A DNA stretch of 64,000 nt from Cucumis sativus (GCF_000004075.3 NW_022279525.1:48282-112281); one strand, 5' to 3'; shown: positions 11,030 through 24,129, counted from the stretch's first letter. Notes: generated by a model not told the origin, from the letters alone. Numbers and translations: made by a program.

Positions 11030-12300
11030 TGCTAGACCCTTGCTTATGAGAGCTAAACTTCCTACATCGGTAAAGGGACATGCTATTTTGCATGTTGCAT
11101 CACTTATGGGTATTGGGCCAGAAGCTTATCACAAGTACTCACCATTACAATTAGCATATGACAATGAGCCAAATGTTTCTCATTAGAGAATTTTTTATGT
11201 GCAGTATATGTTCAAAAGAGGTTAATTAAGAATATATATTGGATTTGATTCCCATCAATTATTAAATATCATGGACTCCTGATGGGTGATGTATTTAGTA
11301 CATAATTTGTTCATTGTCATTTTAAAGAGACAAATTTTTCAACATTAGGGAGAAGAATTAAAAGTTGAATTTGTAACACCTCAAGCCCAAGATTTGGACC
11401 ATGATTTGGAATACGAATCTCCGACAACATCATCCTTACTATCCTTAAAGGTTTATTAGAGTGAAAGTTCTCCCCACAAATCAACATGAGTCTTTCAGCA
11501 TGCTTTGTCCTCACTCACATGTATCTTGAATATTTCTAGAAGGTCACCCAACATACAATGGCTCCAAGCTAAGCAACTTAACTTTGAATTTCCTATGATC
11601 AAGTCACCAAAAAGGGAGATGTACCTTGTTGGTATAGGTATTGACTTTTAATTATTTTAAGTCTTTCTTAACATTACTTTCATGTCCTCAAGATCCCTCC
11701 CATTCAGATGTGATATCGATTTATTCATGTCTCCCTACTAATCTCGAATGTTACATAAGTCATTTGCAAAATATAGCAAATCAGTTACCATCTATTTGTG
11801 GATGCAAAGAAAGTAACTAAGTCACATTTAGCAGCTACAAATGTTCCATCAAAGATTCATTATCCCAACACAACATGTTGTCATTAATAAATTTGGAACA
11901 CGCCAAAACCGTGGTAGACCAGTAAGTTCCAAAGATAAAAATCCTTAGAAAAGGAATTGAGTCAATAACTCGATTAAGGATGTGGATGTTCCAAAAGAAA
12001 TCCAAAATTTGACTTCTGACAGAAATGTCGAAGAAAATAAAACAACTAAAAATAATAATGAGATCTCGATAAACTATGTCATGACAAGAAAAAGATGGAA
12101 CTAAACTAATGTAGTTGTTGACAATATTTTGGTATATAATGTTATTGCTCTTGATATTATATCCGAAAACGAGGATTATGAACCAAAATCTATTGAAGAA
12201 TGTCGGCAAAGAAAAGATTGGTCTTTGTGGAAAAAAGTAATTGACGCAGAATTAAACTCACTTTGAAAATGTCAGGTTTTTGGACCAATAGTCCAAATTT
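11030..12300 (+). pseudogene. Decayed Ty1/copia polyprotein
   Basis: In broken plus-strand frames, 11036-11350 reads as the C-terminal part of a copia integrase (KLPTSVKGHAILHVA, then YHKYSPLQLAYDNEP). Next, 11790-11945 reads as the spacer with an NRGRPVSSKDKNP motif. Then 12020-12290 reads as the region before the reverse transcriptase (ISINYVMTRKRW; EECRQRKDWSLWKKVIDAELNSL in part). Stops and frameshifts interrupt it throughout, and the reverse transcriptase is missing or unreadable. A full copia polyprotein is roughly 1300-1500 residues, so only about a third is represented. Confidence 0.75.
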
Positions 12301-15300
12301 TGGAGCTATTCGCGACAAGACTCCATTGAAAGCTAATGATTTGACTCAACCATGAGGGATAACTCCCAAAACTTTGGAACTAGAGCATCTGCACATAATT
12401 TTTAAGTTCAAAAGATGTAAATAAATTAAGATCTCGACTTTCTAATTTGACAACTCTTGTGACATATATAGCTAAAGGAGCAAACCAACAAGTTATTGTT
12501 TTTCGAGCTTGTGGAGTACTTTGGGCACTCATCTGACACATGACATGAGGTTACTAAGAAAGTCAATGCAACTAGAGGCATCTCAAGGAAATATAATCCC
12601 CAAAGAAATATGTACAATGCCAAATGGAGAGGCCATCCACACTCGAGATGGGGAAGTCAAGAAAATTAAACCATTAGGCCTTCCAATCCACCTTCTTTAG
12701 CTAGCTATTTCATGGTTTAGACTATCAAGATAAGGTAATGCTTGTTGAAGACAAACAAGCAATGTCTAAAATTGATCCAAGATTCTTACATTTCTTTACA
12801 CTTTCCCCATATGTAAAAGACTTGGCACAAGAAGAAACGACCATCATTCTTAGCATTTATTTTCCACGTCAGAGGAAGATGAATTTTACAAGATCTATAA
12901 ATACAGTTTAAGTTTAGTTCATATCAACTTTTAAATTATGTTTCTAGAGACGTTTAAACTGATACAAAACAAAATGTCTAAGAACCTATTAAATAGAAGT
13001 CTAAAAGTTTTGATGAACGGTAAATATACTTTTTCCATCTAAAGAAATCATTTAATAATCCAATCCTTCATTGTATAAACTAAAAAGAAAGCTCGGTAAG
13101 TATCACCAACAAAATATTTGAGTACTACCACTAACAAGTGGAAAAAAGTGATACTATAAGTAAAATGTAGTGATTATGATTGTTTAAATGAACAAATTCA
13201 AACACACGAGCACACAGTAAGTACATTTAGTGATTACGGTTGACAAAAATATAAAGTATAAAATGAAAATAAAAGAGTTAAAAATGTGTATAGGATTGAA
13301 ATAAAGAGACGATAACATATATAGTCTCATATATATGTTATGTGTCTACTTTGTTTGAGTATTTAGATTTGTTCACATAACCCGATAAAAAAAAGAAAAT
13401 CAATTTTAAAAAAGTCGGAGTATAATTAAACAAAAATCAACTGCATAATTGAAAGTACTTTAATAACTTAACCATAAAATGTTGAATTATTATAGTGTAC
13501 AGTAGAAGTAAGAAATATATGGCTGTGCTTTGTCACTTTATTTCAGTGTCATTAGTCAGAAAAGGGAATAGTTTTGAGTGATTAAACTAATTGAAGCAAA
13601 GTTTTTGTGTCGTAGGTATCATTCCCATATGCTTGGCTATAACTTCTGCTTTGAAAACACCAAAATATATTATCTTCAAACTCTATAATTATATTCTGAT
13701 CTTTATATAAAGATGAAGATGAACCATCCCATGGCTTCCACATAGAGCTTACTGAGATGATGACATGATGAGTGGACGTTAGGAACCTTATAGGTACAAC
13801 ATTGTTTAAATATAGGAGCGATCAACAAATCTGACTTAGTTTGAAACAATATTATCCATTCATTCATCATTTATGAGATAAGTATGAATGTAAATTAGTG
13901 ATGTCATAGTTTCATTTTGTTAGGGTCAAATTCATGAATAAATCGATTTAAATTCTTTGTTGTTAATCCATAGCTATTTACAATGGATTATTTTAAAACG
14001 GTGTGTAACCACGTAAATAAAATTATAAATATATCGGGATAATTTACATAAATGTAACAAAATTAAAAAATATTTATGACCAGTGTAACAAAAAAATATT
14101 TCATGCAGTCGGTCAAATATTTTTATAATTTTCAAGTTTGTCCTTGAATATTCCAAACGGTCCATTACTTCTCTTTCGTTTTCTTCTTTGTAATTTATTC
14201 ATCCACCCGATTACATTTTATTTTTTTCTATTTTTAAATGATTTATTTATCCTTTTCATGTTCACTATATTTGGCAATAACAGAAGGGAACATAAACTAC
14301 TCCTAGCAGGTCAACACAAACTATATGACTTAACTGATGTTCTTAACATGAAGGGAAAAGATCAATAAAGAAAATGATAGAATGATGTCTAGTTTAATCG
14401 ATGAATCAAAACTAGAAAGAACTTCACTCATCTTCTTAATATGAAGAAGAAAGATGAAAACAAAAAATGCAAAAAATGATTATCTACTAGAAAGGACATT
14501 TTCTCTCGCAGTAAAAATAACTAAAGATTTGACTCAATATCTTCAAAGTCAGCAATGCAATTACAGATGTAAAGTATTCTACTGACATTTAAACAAGAAT
14601 GGTGAAAAACTACAATAATGAATGGTAGCAAATAAACATATCAACTAAAATAACGATGCACACAAGAACAAAATAAAATGTGTCCCTTTAAAAGAATACC
14701 CATAGACAAAACATTACAATAACAAAATAGAACCAAATATGTCAACTAAATCAATATCATTATATTAAATCATCGTTTAATAGTTACATCATTAGAAAAA
14801 GTATTTAGACTTTCTTCACTTCTTGAATAGCACCAAAAAGTATACAAAATATGTTTATGCTTCTAGCATGGTGAAATATGTTCCTTATCAAAACATATTT
14901 AGGAAGAAATGATGATTTAAGCACACATAAAGTAAAATTAAGAAAAAAAATTACCACAGTAGCAGGATAGTCAGAGCACTTCAACATGATGTGGAATTTC
15001 CAATAGGTCAACTGCCATAGGGACCATTTAGAATTAATTTTCAAAACACATGGACTAAATTTTTTTGTTTGAACAAATAGACACTAAACATAAATTTAGG
15101 ACCATGTAATTTACTGATAAATGTTTATCCATATAGTAGCTGCAACAATATACAATCTCAATCCTCCACGTTCAGCACATTAGGAAAAAAAATGGAACAT
15201 CAGAGATGGAAATGCATGTAAGAAATGGAACATAGTTGTCTCCCAAGTTTTGAATGATGCAACAACCAATAGTACACATATAATATGTCATTAGTGACGT

Positions 15301-16000
15301 ACTAGTTCACCAGCAAAAAGTGTCGTTACTCCATTCGCTACTTAACGTTTTTAAACTAGAAAAAGAACAAATTAGTTTTTAGAAAAAGAAAATGGTTAGT
15401 TTTTAGAAAAAGAAAAAATTGGATGAAAATGACCTAAAGTCGAAGGTATTGAAACTAAAATAATGAACGTTTCTAAACTATAAAAACCCAAAACAAAACC
15501 AATATGGAAAGTACTGAAACTCAAAACTAAAATTTTAGATTCAATCAATAATAGACACTAGTATCCACGGTTAGACTTCTATCCATATCTTTTAATGTTT
15601 ATCATTGATTGAATATGATTTTTTTTATATATATATTTTGTATATATTTTAGTTCATTTTGTTATATTTGAAATTATCTCCTTAAAAATTCAAATATTAT
15701 ATTTTTGGTTCAGAAGTATTATTGTTATTTAACCAATTCAGTAAAATATTGATTTTGGGAGACTAATTTTAACATTATTAAAAGTACATACACAATAATT
15801 AAAACAATTTATAAAATATCATTTTGGTCCGTGTAATTTTAAAATTTACTTAATTTTAATTTTTGTACTTTAGTAAATCTTATTTTAGTCACTCGAGGTA
15901 AATTTTTATTAAAATTGATTATGTAATGATAATATATAGTGAAAATGCTAATAGAAAAATAAAAACGTTATGAGAAAACTACCATAAATTAGTAGTAGGT
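12300..16000. other. Gene-free stretch after the copia relic
   Basis: The open frames here are short and I recognise none. The part 12420-12900 is slightly more mixed in composition and could be further retroelement debris. From 14020 to 14130 there is an ATGTAACAAAATTAAAAAATATTTATGAC-type phrase of the kind found in dispersed plant repeats. A CTATCA-type repeat lies at 15540-15620. Confidence 0.35.
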
Positions 16001-16268
16001 AGAGATGTCCATTTAACCCGCGGGGCCTGGATTTGCCCCGAATGAGGCGGGAATCTCCTAATACACAGGGAATGGGGGAGGAAGTGGAAATGATTTTTTT
16101 CTCATTGTCAATTTGGGACGAGGGACAGAGAATACATTCCCAGGGAATCTCTGCCCCGTTCCTCGGGCAAGAAAATTTGTGGAATGGAGAATGGGATAGG
16201 GGGTGGGAGGTGGAGATAGGAACAGGGAGTGACATCACGTTCCCACCCGCCCATTGAACATTTCTAGC
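16000..16268. mobile_element. GC-rich MITE-like insert with terminal inverted repeats
   Basis: The left end reads AGATGTCCATTTAACCCGCGGG (16003 onward). The right end, read on the minus strand, gives AGAAATGTTCAATGGGCGGG (from about 16268). These agree in the core ATGTyCA and the CCCGC-type block, so they form an imperfect terminal inverted repeat. The inside is strikingly GC-rich (GGGGAGGAAG, GGGGGTGGGAGG) compared with its AT-rich flanks. A 75-codon open frame inside (16033-16257) has no protein-like features. I read this as a small non-autonomous DNA transposon, hAT-like by its ends. Confidence 0.55.
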
Positions 16269-16554
16269 AGAAGGGACCAACGGTAAGATCATGACTAAAT
16301 TGAACAAACTTTAAAAATATAAGGACCACGATGATATTATAACCTTAAAAAAATTTAAAAAGATCAAATAAAAGCTAAATAAGATATTAAGTAAAGATAA
16401 CAAAATAATATTTATATAAAAAAAGGTTTTTAAAAAATAGAAAAAATTTACACAGTATAAAACCATTTTGAAAATGGAAAAAGCACACAGGCCCGCAATG
16501 AGAAATACCAAAAATATCCAGTCAACACTCAATTAATCGGTCACATGCGGATGA

Positions 16555-16885
16555 ATAATCTTCTAATAAACGATTATCATATGTGATCGTGTATGTAATG
16601 ATACACAATCGTGTAGATTAAATAAGCAATGGTGAAAATGACCCAAATTTAAATGATCAAATAATAAACTCTAAATGATGGTGAAAAACTTTAGATATAA
16701 ACGATCGTTTAGAGTAGCTTGAACGATCATTGGATATTTATGTATGATTGTTTATGTATATATAAACGATTGTTTTGAGAAGCCCTTCATATGCATAAAT
16801 ATAACAAAAGTGGATATAAACGATCATTTCTATATTTCATTATGCACAATTGTTTATGTAGATATAAACGGTCGTTTATGCAATC
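16555..16885. repeat. Scattered ACGATCGT-type palindromic repeats, first cluster
   Basis: Variants of AAACGATCGTTT occur at about 16568, 16585, 16609, 16698, 16722, 16745, 16764, 16818, 16849 and 16866. Several are preceded by ATATA or GTAGATATA. Spacing is irregular (17 to 90 bases). The sequence between them is AT-rich and non-coding. Confidence 0.65.
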
Positions 16886-17194
16886 CATCCAACTGAATCT
16901 CTTCATATATTAAACCAACCAAACAATTAAACTTAATTCAGACATCTACCAAAATTCCAGCAACTAAGTAATTCTTATAGACATTGCATCAATTCCATTA
17001 TTGACCTCCATAAGAAACAACGATAAGAATAGACATTGTATTCTGTAAAAAAATTAAATACAATCAAGTATTTAATTGTGATAGAAAGAAATAGATAGAC
17101 ATAGATATACATCTATCACTGAATAAAAGAATAAAATGTACAAAATGATAATAATAAACACAATTCAAGAATAGACAATCATGCAGTAAAATAA

Positions 17195-17390
17195 TATACG
17201 TTAAATGATCGTGTTTGAACATAAAAACGATCGTTTGACCACAGTAAAACGATCGTATTAAATGCAGTAAACGATTGTGTTGACTTAAGTACATGATTGT
17301 TTGACCATGGTGATTGTATTGAATATAGTAAACGATCATGTTAATATTGGTAAACAATCATGTTGATATTGTTAAATGATGTATAGTTCA
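17195..17390. repeat. Tandem 20-22 bp repeat centred on ACGATCGT
   Basis: About eight head-to-tail units of the form GTAAACGATCGTGTTGAxxx, each 20-22 bases. Sequence variants at the centre are GATCGT, GATTGT, GATCAT and AATCAT. The clearest boundaries are the GTA before each AAACGAT word (near 17243, 17268, 17290, 17330 and 17352). The core is a palindrome when intact. The array carries no gene. Confidence 0.75.
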
Positions 17391-18335
17391 ATGTAAATTA
17401 TCCTGAAAAACTTCAAATTATCGATCTTGATAATGAAATACATCATTCTTATAGTAGTATTTAGATCTTCTAAACATTTGAAACGAAAATAAAATTTAGA
17501 ATTCTTACCATAAACAAAAACAAAAACGATTTTCATAATAAAACATAGAATTTTTAACGAAATTTTTTATAATCGTCTAAATAATCCAGACAAAAACAAT
17601 ATTTAGAATTCTTATCGAAAATAAACTCACCGCAACAATCTTAACAAAGGGATATAAATGATCTAGAAATTGTCTAAGATGAAGAAGAATGTTCAAGAAA
17701 AAAAAATCTAAAAAGAACATGATTAACTCGAAAAGAAAGTGAATAAATAGAAAAGAAGAAAATGAGAAAGAATTAAAAAATGGTAAATAAGGTTTGATGG
17801 ATTTTGTTAAATTGTTATATGGGCACAAACATTTACCGTTTCTTAAATAGAAGTAAATTTACAAAAAAAACAAAAACAAAAAGGAAGAAAAAATAAAGAA
17901 AAGGTTTGAGACGAAGTTATAACGGAGAAAAAGTTATGAAGTAATTGATATATTTGAATGGTAAAATGGAGGAGTTCCTCCAACCGAAAAATGGGAGCAG
18001 AATTATCACAACAATATAAAGTTTTCGGGTGTGTTTAGTTTAGATTATAAATGGTTTAATTTTGCCAAAAAAATCCATTTTGAAAAAAGTGGTAATGTTT
18101 GATAAATTAAAATAATGTGTTTTTAAAAATTTATTTATAAAATAATCTATTTTAAAAAAATCTTTAAAAACCAAATTCACATACATCCAAACCGTATTAA
18201 GCAAGGAGGGCAAAGGCATGCAGTAACAAAGCATTGAAGCAAAGTAATAACTGTAAAATTGGAAATAAACCTCCAAAAGTAAAAAGGATACCAAAAGAAA
18301 GAATATTCTAAATAAGGATCCAATATCCTCTAAGC
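17390..18335. other. Intergenic, upstream of the kinase gene
   Basis: AT-rich with no gene. A possible small MITE lies at about 18028-18195: it begins with GGGTGTGTTTAG and ends with ATACATCCAAACC, and the GTTTgg/CCAAAC ends are weakly inverted. The rest is A-rich low-complexity sequence. Confidence 0.35.
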
Positions 18336-18339
18336 CTTC

Positions 18340-18347
18340 TATAAAAA
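18340..18347 (+). promoter_or_regulatory. TATA box of the PEP-carboxylase kinase gene
   Basis: TATAAAAA lies 188 bases before the kinase ATG. It is followed by a C-rich stretch (near 18349-18374) and then a long GA tract. The position fits a TATA box with a transcription start near 18370-18380 and a leader of roughly 150 bases. Confidence 0.5.
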
Positions 18348-18400
18348 TCCCCCAATTCCCAACTGATTCCCCCAAAAGCACTCCTACTTCCTAAGACTAC

Positions 18401-18443
18401 AGAGAAAGAGAAAGAGAGAGAGAGAGAGAAAGAGAGAAAGAGA
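18401..18443 (+). repeat. GA-rich tract in the 5' leader of the kinase gene
   Basis: Forty-three bases of almost pure GAGA/GAAA repeat between the TATA box and the start codon. GA (GAGA) tracts in plant promoters and leaders bind BPC-type factors; whether this one does is inference. Confidence 0.8.
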
Positions 18444-18527
18444 CAAACAAGTTCAAGAATTTTGTAGAGAGCAAATACCAAAATCCCCCAATTTTTCCAA
18501 AGAAGAAGAACAAACAAATCTTCAGCA

Positions 18528-19564
18528 ATGGCCGACATGATCGTCAACAGCCAATACCAAATCCTCGAGGAGCTCGAAGAGGAAGGTTCGGAATCATCAC
18601 TCGTTGCTTTTGTCCAATCTCCAACAAGTTCTTCGCCTGCAAAACCATCTCTAAAAACGATCTCAACGATGAAACTGACAAAGAATGCCTTGTCAAAGAA
18701 CCCAAAATCATGGCACTTCTCCCTTCCCATCCCAACATTCTTCAGTTAATCGACGTTCTCGAGAATGACCATTACCTCTGCTTGATTTCCGACCTCTGCG
18801 AATCCCTCTCCCTTTACGATCGGATCATCCGTCGTCCCTTTTCCGAATCCGAAGCTGCCGTCGTCATGAAGCAGCTTCTCCAAGCCCTCGCCCACTGTCA
18901 TTCTCATGGCGTCGTTCATCCGCGATGTCAAGCCTGACAATGTGCTCTTCGATTCCAGGAACAATTTGAAACTCATCGATTTCGGATCGGCTGAGTGGTG
19001 TGATGAAGATGGATTTATGTACGGTGTCGTCGGAACGCCTTATTACGTTGCGCCGGAAGTTTTGAGAGGATCTGAGTACGGTCGGAAGGTCGACGTCTGG
19101 AGCGCCGGTGTGATTCTTTACACGATGTTGGCCGGATTCCCCGTTCTACGGTGAATCTGCGGCGGAGGTCTTTGAGGCTGTTCTTAGAGGAAATCTCAGA
19201 TTTCCGACTAGGGTTTTTAGGTCGGTTTCTTCAGCGGCTAAGGATCTGATGAAGAAGATGATCTGTCGAGATGTTTCTAGAAGATTCTCAGCCGAACAAG
19301 CTCTCAGTAAGTCTAATTCTTATATTCAATCAAACCATTTTATGTTCTTGATCTGGTTGTTCTGGCAACTGTTTATTGATTGTTTCCATATTTTTTTAGC
19401 AAATGGTTGAACCATTTGAAGAAACCCCAAAACCCAAGTGAAAATTCATTGCATATTTCAAAACTAGTGAATCTATTTGTTTTCTTATGGGGGTTGGAAA
19501 CTGTTGTTTTGCAGGACACCCATGGATATTGAGTGGAGGAGAAGCAACATCTTCAGTTGAATAA
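18528..19564 (+). CDS. PPCK: Phosphoenolpyruvate carboxylase kinase (frame broken by three indels)
   Basis: A small Ser/Thr kinase of the CDPK/SnRK superfamily with no calcium-binding domain. PPCK phosphorylates the N-terminal serine of cytosolic PEP carboxylase and relieves malate inhibition. Exons are 18528-19306 and 19515-19564 (GTAAGT...GCAG). The intron falls just before the RHPW block, as in Arabidopsis PPCK genes. Allowing for the breaks, there are about 275 residues: glycine loop GRGRFG (17-22), lysine of ACK (39), HRD (131-133), DFG (151-153), GTPYYVAPE, and a last exon ending in EATSSVE. Three single-base indels interrupt the frame: one base lost near 18576 (within the glycine loop), a C gained at 18920-18921 (between H and R of HRD) and a C gained at 19140-19142. 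Everything else is conserved, so assembly error is as likely as a dead gene. Confidence 0.88.
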
Positions 19565-20400
19565 TTTGATCTTAACACTTTTTAACTCATCCCTAAAAGA
19601 GAAACATATGAAGAAAGGATGCTATTGAAAAAGAATCAAGCATTCCTATTTTTGTATTCAAGTACATAATGCCCCTGCTCGCTTCTTCACCATATTGTGA
19701 ATAAGAGACCTTAACCTTCAGTTCAGACTCCATCAATGGCTGCCTGCTCCATGTATAAGGTTCTAGAGAGAGAGAAAGATAACATCAGTTGTTGATTTGA
19801 GACTCCGCTGCTGTCAATATCATCTTTCTTTTCTTTTTTGATTTCTTCAATGCTTTGAGAAGCATTTGAGGATGTTTTTTTTCTTTTTTTGCCTTTTTCA
19901 TTTTGATTTGTTGTTAGGTAAAAACGGAATTTGGGGAATCCTTTCTTTCCCTCCCAACCCTTTTCTTTTTGTTGTATAAAGTGTTTGGGAAGTGAGAAAG
20001 TCCCACAAAAAAAATGGGAAAAGAATTAGAAAAAGGAGAGAGAAAAATAGTGAGAGAGAGATAAAGAAGAGAAGTTGTATTCAAATTAGTAGATGGCTTT
20101 TTTGTTTTGTTTCTTTTTTTTCAATTTTCAAGGATGTAATGAAATGTGATGTGATGTGGATGCAATTTGCTGGGAATATAAGGGTGATGTTTTAGTGTAA
20201 GTTTGCTCAACTTCAACTTCTTTTGTTTGACTATTTTGTTTTGGGTTTAAATGCACATCAGATTCTAAGGCATAGAGTTGGTATATGCTTTTCTCATATA
20301 TATACCCATTTCGGTTAAAAAAAATACCTATGTTGATCAATTTTGATTGATATTTTTGCAAAATGATTTTGTATTATGTATCTAAGAAGAAAAGAGAGTG
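19565..20400 (+). other. 3' flank of the kinase gene
   Basis: Contains a CT/GA-rich stretch, several T-rich runs and a GAGAGAG tract at about 19767-19778. Possible polyadenylation words (AATAAG near 19699) are present. An open frame at 19992-20195 begins with a K/R-rich low-complexity run and is not convincing. Confidence 0.35.
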
Positions 20401-23400
20401 TATAATGAATGAAAAGGGATGTGAATTGTGAATGCAAAATACTCAGAGTATTGGTGGTTTATTGTTTAGTGCAAGTTAGCTAATGGAATCTGAGTGGGAA
20501 TACTTCTTTCTTTTGGCTTCTTCTTTAGTTTAATGGTTTTGATGCTTGTGAGTCCACTTGACATTTTATTTTTAAATTTCATTTCAAAATATGAAAACAA
20601 AAATCAACTTTATAAAATTTAATTCTATTCAATCATGCAAATTTCTATTCTAATAAAATATTATAAAATATTTTATTAAGTTTTCAAACAGTACTGATGA
20701 CAGATGTTTTTTTCTTTCCTAACTTTTAAGAATAAACATTTTATTCATATTTTTATCCAAACCACCAAAATCTAATTCTCATATCATAATATTTGATGTT
20801 CATCCTTAATGAATATTAACTTACAACAATTAATCTAATTGTTGTCATTACATAATTGCTATTTGATTGTTAAATGATACTAATTTTTGGGTGAAGGTTC
20901 TTAGACATAGTATATGCTTTTGTTATATACCGTTTCCTAATTTTTTCTTTATGTTTTGGAAAAGTTGTAGTGTGTAAAAAAGAGAGATATAGGAAAAAAG
21001 TATATGCAAAATAATTTATACATACATTATACCAAATAATATACTTATATTTTCATTCTTCCAAAGACACGTACATTAATAAAAATAATTGCATATGATA
21101 AAATTAGTAAAATTATTTACAAAATATAACAAATTTTTATATTCTATCAATGAAGAAACATATAGTCAATGATACACTTCTACGAGCGTCTATCAATGTT
21201 ATGATAGACATATCTATTAAGGATTATCAAAGTTTATCATTAATAGAATTCTAAACCTTTTGTAAAAAAATTGGTTCATTTTGATAATTTGAAAATGTCT
21301 TTATTATTAATTTAAATAAATATCTAATTATGAAAATATCATTAGTTTTACTTTTAGATTAAATACCTAAACCATTTGCGAAAGAAAATTGTGATTAAAA
21401 GCGTGAAAATGATTTGTTTATAAAATTTTAGGAGTTTAATTGATAGCAATTATATATTTATCAAGAAAAATTTTCAAACCTGATGTTATGAATGGAAATT
21501 TATATACACATAAAAAAAATCAAAATTTAAATTAGATACAATTGTTATTTTAAAGTTTTAATTGATGCATAATTCAAACTCAAGAATAGTCAATTTGATA
21601 GTAAAAGTAAGAGACATTTTTTTAAATAGCAAAAGAAATTAAAATATTTACCAGCTATAGAAAAATTTTGGATTAAATCACGGATAGTCTCTCTATCACT
21701 ATCACTATAGCATATCAGTGATTATCGGAGATAGAATTTAATATTTTGTAAATCTATTATTTTTAAAAATTACGTGAAAGTATTGATTAAGTGTAAGTAA
21801 TTTGTTAAAAAGAAGAGTGAAAGAGTGAATTAATCATATTTAATTTTAAAAATAAAATTGGAAACATCAATAGACACTAAAATAGGGGAAAATGAAAGAA
21901 CTTTCATGGCTTGCCTAACACATTGCTCTTTGCTTTTATCAAACACTATTGGCTTTAATTTGTGGATACAATAATTCCTCTTCCAACTTTAATTTTCTTT
22001 TTTTCTTTTAAAACTTATATGATTCATTCTTCCAAAAAGGACAATGATTCAAATCACAAAAATAAAAATGACAGTCTGTCCTCCAATACTTTTCTTTCTA
22101 CATTATCCATTCCATGTTCTTACAAACCATCAAAATTAATTTACTTTCAAAACATTAGAATTTGGGGTTCTGAATGCATAATGTTCCATCAAATATTTGT
22201 CCTGTTTTGAGTTCAAAGAGAAGAGGCACAAACATCAGGTAAACCCACAAAACTGTATCATGTTCATCAGGTTTTAAAGGTTCTTCCCTTTGATTTGGAC
22301 TTCCTACTTTTTCAAACAAAAATATATATATATTTTACTTTATTTGTGTTTTTTTAAATGGTTTAAATAATAATTTGGTATGCTCTATTATAGAAAATTA
22401 CTGTAAAATGTGTAGTATGTGATGCTTTATTTATTTAAAAGATGGTCTAATGCCTCATTTTTATCACTAATGCGTTGAAATTGTAGGATTCATGGGTCAA
22501 AAGCTGACAAAACCCAAATGTCACTCGGAAGCATGAACAAAAAATGATGCAACAACAAAGTTCATCTACCCTAGCTAGTGTCAAAGTGATGAAGCATCCC
22601 TTGTGGTATATATCCTTGTAGCATCATTGAAGAAGCCAGCACATAGGATGGAAGGGATCATACCACTAACAATTGCAAGAAGACTCTTAAGACTTCAAAA
22701 TTATAATTGAAAATAAAAATGGAATTTCTGAGTTTTTAGAAACTAAACTATTATTTTAGTCCGTTGAACACTGCACATCAATACTCATTTTTGTATATAT
22801 TATTAGTCCAAATAAAGCATGCAATGAACAAACTAATTAACTAATTTTCTAATGTAGAATATTTTTCTTTTGTCATCCATCAACTTTAAATATTTTATTT
22901 TAATTCCTCCACTTTACCTAAATTATTATTTTATTTATGAATCCTTAAAGAAATTGCATTTGTGTTCTTATATTAATTCTCTAAATATTGATGATTGAAG
23001 AAAACTTTAAATATAAATATAAATTGTAGTAATTAAAACGTAACAAATAAAAGTGAAAATAAAGCAGAAAATTCAAAGCTATAAATAGGATTTGTCTAAA
23101 ATATGTGATGATAGTTTATTTTAAAAATGATCTAACCTATTTTCTCTTTAATTATATCTTATGGACTAATTAATTATAGCATTTTGTTTTGGAACTTGTG
23201 TAATGGTAAAGAGCATTGGGCAGGCTTTGTGTGGTTTGATGAGGTCATGGTTTGGTGCAATAATTCAACTTATAAAAATAATATATCCATTCAAAATTAG
23301 GTATTATCATAGGTTGTCATTAATTCTTTTATATATATATATATACACTTTTATGTGGAATTTGTTTGCAAGCTCATAAATAAAGAAATAAATAAATCAA

Positions 23401-23600
23401 AGAAAAAGAAATACTTTGGGTAACTGTTTAAATACAGTCAAGGTTTGGGAATCTCTCTCAATAAATATATATACACACATACATACTTATATATAAGATT
23501 GACAATCATATGGCCATTGTTAAATCAACCCATGTGATTAGGTATATTAAGTATTTTGATTTAAACAAACATCAAATTAATTATTTTGAAAACTAGTTGG
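20400..23600. other. Gene-free stretch
   Basis: AT-rich sequence with no protein-like frame. It holds CTATCA-type dispersed repeats at 21110-21290 and 21660-21760, an (AT)n tract at about 23332-23344, and a more mixed segment at 22480-22700 that could be transcribed but shows no open frame or clear hairpin. Confidence 0.4.
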
Positions 23601-24129
23601 ACGGTTGATTACCCTCTATGATTGATGTTGATTGAGGTGTTCGTTTGGATACTAAAAAACCTTAACACTGACGAAGTTTACATTTTCTTTAATAATAAAT
23701 ATTTATTTGACTTTTTAAAAGTTAAACAATTCTCTTTTTTTTTTTACTCACGGGTTATGGTATGGTATATTATGTCTCTGGTTTCGATCGCTAATGAACT
23801 TGTATTTGAATTTACTCTACTGCTTTCATAAAATTTGTATATTTTCTTGTAAGCAACCTATAAGACACTATAATGTATTGCTTCTAGTATAAGTCTTACC
23901 TTTTGTGTAAGGTTGTTGAAGGATTGATTCGATTATCGTAATCTATGTAGATTTTTTAGGGTTATGAAGGGCAGGTTGTTCCATTTGTTGGTTAATGGGT
24001 ATAGCTAGAATTTAAGTTAAATAGTTTTTATTAGTTGTACCTAATATGTTTTGTACACATACCTAATTTTCCTCAATAGCCAAGAGCTCTTATAAGGCAA
24101 AGGAAAAGTAGTGGATGATGTCAAATGGG

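Noticed and set aside
11835..12209. 124-codon minus-strand frame
   Set aside because: Antisense shadow of the copia relic on the plus strand.
16033..16257. 75-codon open frame in the GC-rich block
   Set aside because: It lies between terminal inverted repeats of a MITE-like insert, and both strands are open because of composition; no protein features.
17195..17390. Array considered as a CRISPR
   Set aside because: The repeats are only 20-22 bp head to tail without unique spacers, they drift strongly, and the DNA is plant nuclear.
22590..22640. GTAGCATCATTGAAGAAG, reminiscent of a miR172 passenger strand
   Set aside because: The similarity covers only part of the word, and no complementary arm with a miR172-like sequence lies within a few hundred bases.
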